Shown piece by piece: positions 62,519-64,000 of a stretch of 64,000 nt of DNA. Position 1 is the stretch's first letter, and the number at the start of each line of letters is the position of its first letter. The stretch comes from an uncultured Eubacteriales bacterium (GTDB taxonomy: Bacteria; Bacillota; Clostridia; Saccharofermentanales; Fastidiosipilaceae). A model generated the notes under the pieces. That model saw only the letters and a list, made by a program, of their open reading frames with translations, did no database searches and was not told where the DNA came from. The position numbers were made by a program, and so were the translations under genes. The stretch is taken from contig CABKML010000004.1 of the NCBI GenBank assembly GCA_902373515.1, positions 16,471-80,470 on the forward strand, read 5' to 3'.

Positions 62519-63916
62519 TTACCGCAGATTAATATGACCCAAAAGGAAGATTGCCGCCAAGCCGTAATAAGTTACGACCGCGACCAAATCATTAATAGTC
62601 GTAATTAAAGGACCTGAGGCTACTGCCGGATCTACGTGAATACGGTCGAAGAAAATCGGCGTCAAAGACCCGACCAGGCCGGAAACCAGCATAGCTATAC
62701 ATAAAGCCAAACCGACACAGACGGCTATCGGCAGAGCGTGTAAAATCAAGTAACCCTTAAACAGCGTCAGATAGAAAGTTACTAAGATCAGGGACATACC
62801 GCCCAAAATCAGGCCGTTAATCGCCCCGATTTCCAACTCCTTCAACATAAAGAAGAACTTCTCCCGGCCGGTAATATTCTTATCCATCAAAATTCTGATA
62901 GTCACAGCCAGAGATTGCGTGCCGACATTGCCCGCCATATCCAAAACCAAGGATTGGAAACTCATAATAATAGTTAATTCCATCACAATCTTCTCGAACA
63001 GCCCGACGACACTGGAAACGCCCATCCCCAGAAACAGCAATAAAATCAGCCAAGGTAAACGCTGTATGGCACTGCGTAATAAACTCTTATTATCTTCCTC
63101 TTCTGCTGTCAAACCGGCGAATTTGGCATAATCTTCACTCATTTCATCATCAACGGCTTCAATTACATCCTGGGCCGTGATTACACCGACCATCTCTTCT
63201 TTCTGATTCAGGACCGGTAAAGAGTCTTCCGAATAATTTTTCAGGTCTTCAATACATTCTTCTATTTTCTCGTCAACCCGCAAAAAAGGATAGTTTCTCT
63301 GGATAATACTTTCCAAAGCGGTATTTTCCCGGGCAATAATTAACTTTCGCAAATCAATAGCACCGTAATACTTATCATTTTCATCTTTGACGTATATAGT
63401 GCTGACATTGTCGTTTTCTTCAGCCTGTTTAATCAAGCGACGCATTGCACTTTTTACCGTCACATTATTAGGTATTAAAATGTAATTGGTCGTCATCATA
63501 TTACCGATAGTATCTTCTTCATATGAACGAATTAATTTAACGTTTTTGGAAGCCTTATCGCCCATCAAAGTTAATAATTTTTCTCTGACCGGAGCACTGT
63601 CGATTTTTTCCAAAATATCAACGGCATCGTCGGAATCCATATTGGCCAGAATTTCGGCAGCATCGGCAATCGGCAACGTTTGAATTTCTTCCGCCCCGTC
63701 GTCCAAATAAGAGAAGACGTCGGAAAAGCGCTCTATTCCCAGAGCTTTAAATAAGTTTTCCCGTTCCGCATCGGTTAAATCATGTAAAACTTCAGCAATA
63801 TCACGGTCATGGAAATCTTCGAGCCGTTGTCTGATTTCAATTAACGGCAAATCGCTGCGAACAATATGCAAAATGTTCTCATAGCTCATATTATCAATCG
63901 GTTTATCATTGTTCAT
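62519..63916 (-). CDS. mgtE: Magnesium transporter MgtE
   Basis: Mg2+ channel gated by cytoplasmic magnesium. The N domain of repeated helices (about 15-135) has DDAVDILEKID-type motifs. Two CBS domains follow at about 140-265 (NYILIPNNVTVKSAMRRL and YPFLRVDEKIEECIEDL..VGVITAQDVIEAV). The five-helix pore domain contains MAGNVGTQSLAVTIR and the GLVGSLTPIFFDR segment. Length 465. GGAGAG precedes ATG at 63916. Only 84 bases upstream are visible, too few to see an M-box riboswitch. Confidence 0.96.
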   Translation of the reverse strand: MNNDKPIDNMSYENILHIVRSDLPLIEIRQRLEDFHDRDIAEVLHDLTDAERENLFKALGIERFSDVFSYLDDGAEEIQTLPIADAAEILANMDSDDAVDILEKIDSAPVREKLLTLMGDKASKNVKLIRSYEEDTIGNMMTTNYILIPNNVTVKSAMRRLIKQAEENDNVSTIYVKDENDKYYGAIDLRKLIIARENTALESIIQRNYPFLRVDEKIEECIEDLKNYSEDSLPVLNQKEEMVGVITAQDVIEAVDDEMSEDYAKFAGLTAEEEDNKSLLRSAIQRLPWLILLLFLGMGVSSVVGLFEKIVMELTIIMSFQSLVLDMAGNVGTQSLAVTIRILMDKNITGREKFFFMLKELEIGAINGLILGGMSLILVTFYLTLFKGYLILHALPIAVCVGLALCIAMLVSGLVGSLTPIFFDRIHVDPAVASGPLITTINDLVAVVTYYGLAAIFLLGHINLR

Positions 63917-64000
63917 ATTGTTCTCTCCGTCCGTAACTTCATGCTTTCATTATAAATCTTTTAGCAGCAATTTCTCCGGCCGCAAAATAAAATATTTATT

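Noticed and set aside
63917..64000. An M-box riboswitch upstream of mgtE
   Set aside because: Only 84 bases are visible and they show no M-box core; the rest is outside the window.

Overview
The window is ordinary chromosomal DNA from a low-GC, Gram-positive-type bacterium. I infer a fermentative anaerobe of the Clostridia. The evidence is strong GGAGG-type ribosome binding sites, TTGACA/TATAAT promoters, long-form hibernation factor, GlgC/GlgD glycogen genes, AdhE, pyruvate phosphate dikinase, pyruvate kinase with the extra C-terminal domain, the rho-rpmE-prmC-prfA-sua5 block and sortase-type surface proteins. The species cannot be fixed from sequence alone. I see no rRNA, prophage, CRISPR array or intact insertion sequence. 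Nearly all genes lie on the minus strand.

Layout. 1-7.2 kb: end of tcdA, a threonine-synthase-like protein that has lost its catalytic residues, GtrA-like membrane protein, YfbR nucleotidase, PcrA helicase, hibernation factor. 7.3-14.3 kb: gap, an AI-2E-family membrane protein, the glgC-glgD-glgA operon with its promoter and terminator, tRNA-Pro. 14.4-19 kb: a nitroreductase-like protein and a four-gene iron-complex uptake operon (lipoprotein, permease, ATPase, flavodoxin). 19-28 kb: adhE, a leucine-rich-repeat surface protein, a MATE pump, ppdK. 28-35 kb: sua5, prfA, prmC, rpmE, rho (with a large insert), a TraX-like protein, tRNA-Val. 35-38 kb: an AT-rich two-gene ABC transporter resembling bacteriocin-associated export/immunity transporters, bracketed by a perfect 31-bp direct repeat. 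38-46 kb: dicarboxylate symporter, large CnaB-type surface protein, CPBP protease with two DUF1292-like proteins, tRNA-Glu, a Zn/Mn-type ABC pair, an XRE regulator. 46-53 kb: HtrA, a zinc-ribbon membrane protein, pyruvate kinase, an unknown membrane protein, RsuA, YitT-like protein. 53-64 kb: trpS, a P-type ATPase, dCMP deaminase, PBP1A, an ABC exporter, an EamA transporter and MgtE.

How it works together. The central-metabolism genes (gap, ppdK, pyk, adhE, glgCDA) fit sugar fermentation to ethanol with glycogen storage. The translation genes fit together as well: RF1, its methylase PrmC, L31, hibernation factor, TrpS, RsuA, and both the t6A precursor enzyme Sua5 and the ct6A cyclase TcdA. 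The most unusual items are the threonine synthase pseudoenzyme (726-2390) and the ABC cassette. The two copies of its 31-bp repeat each lie exactly 27 nt upstream of a perfect TTGACA-16-TATAAT promoter, one for tRNA-Val and one for the cassette itself.
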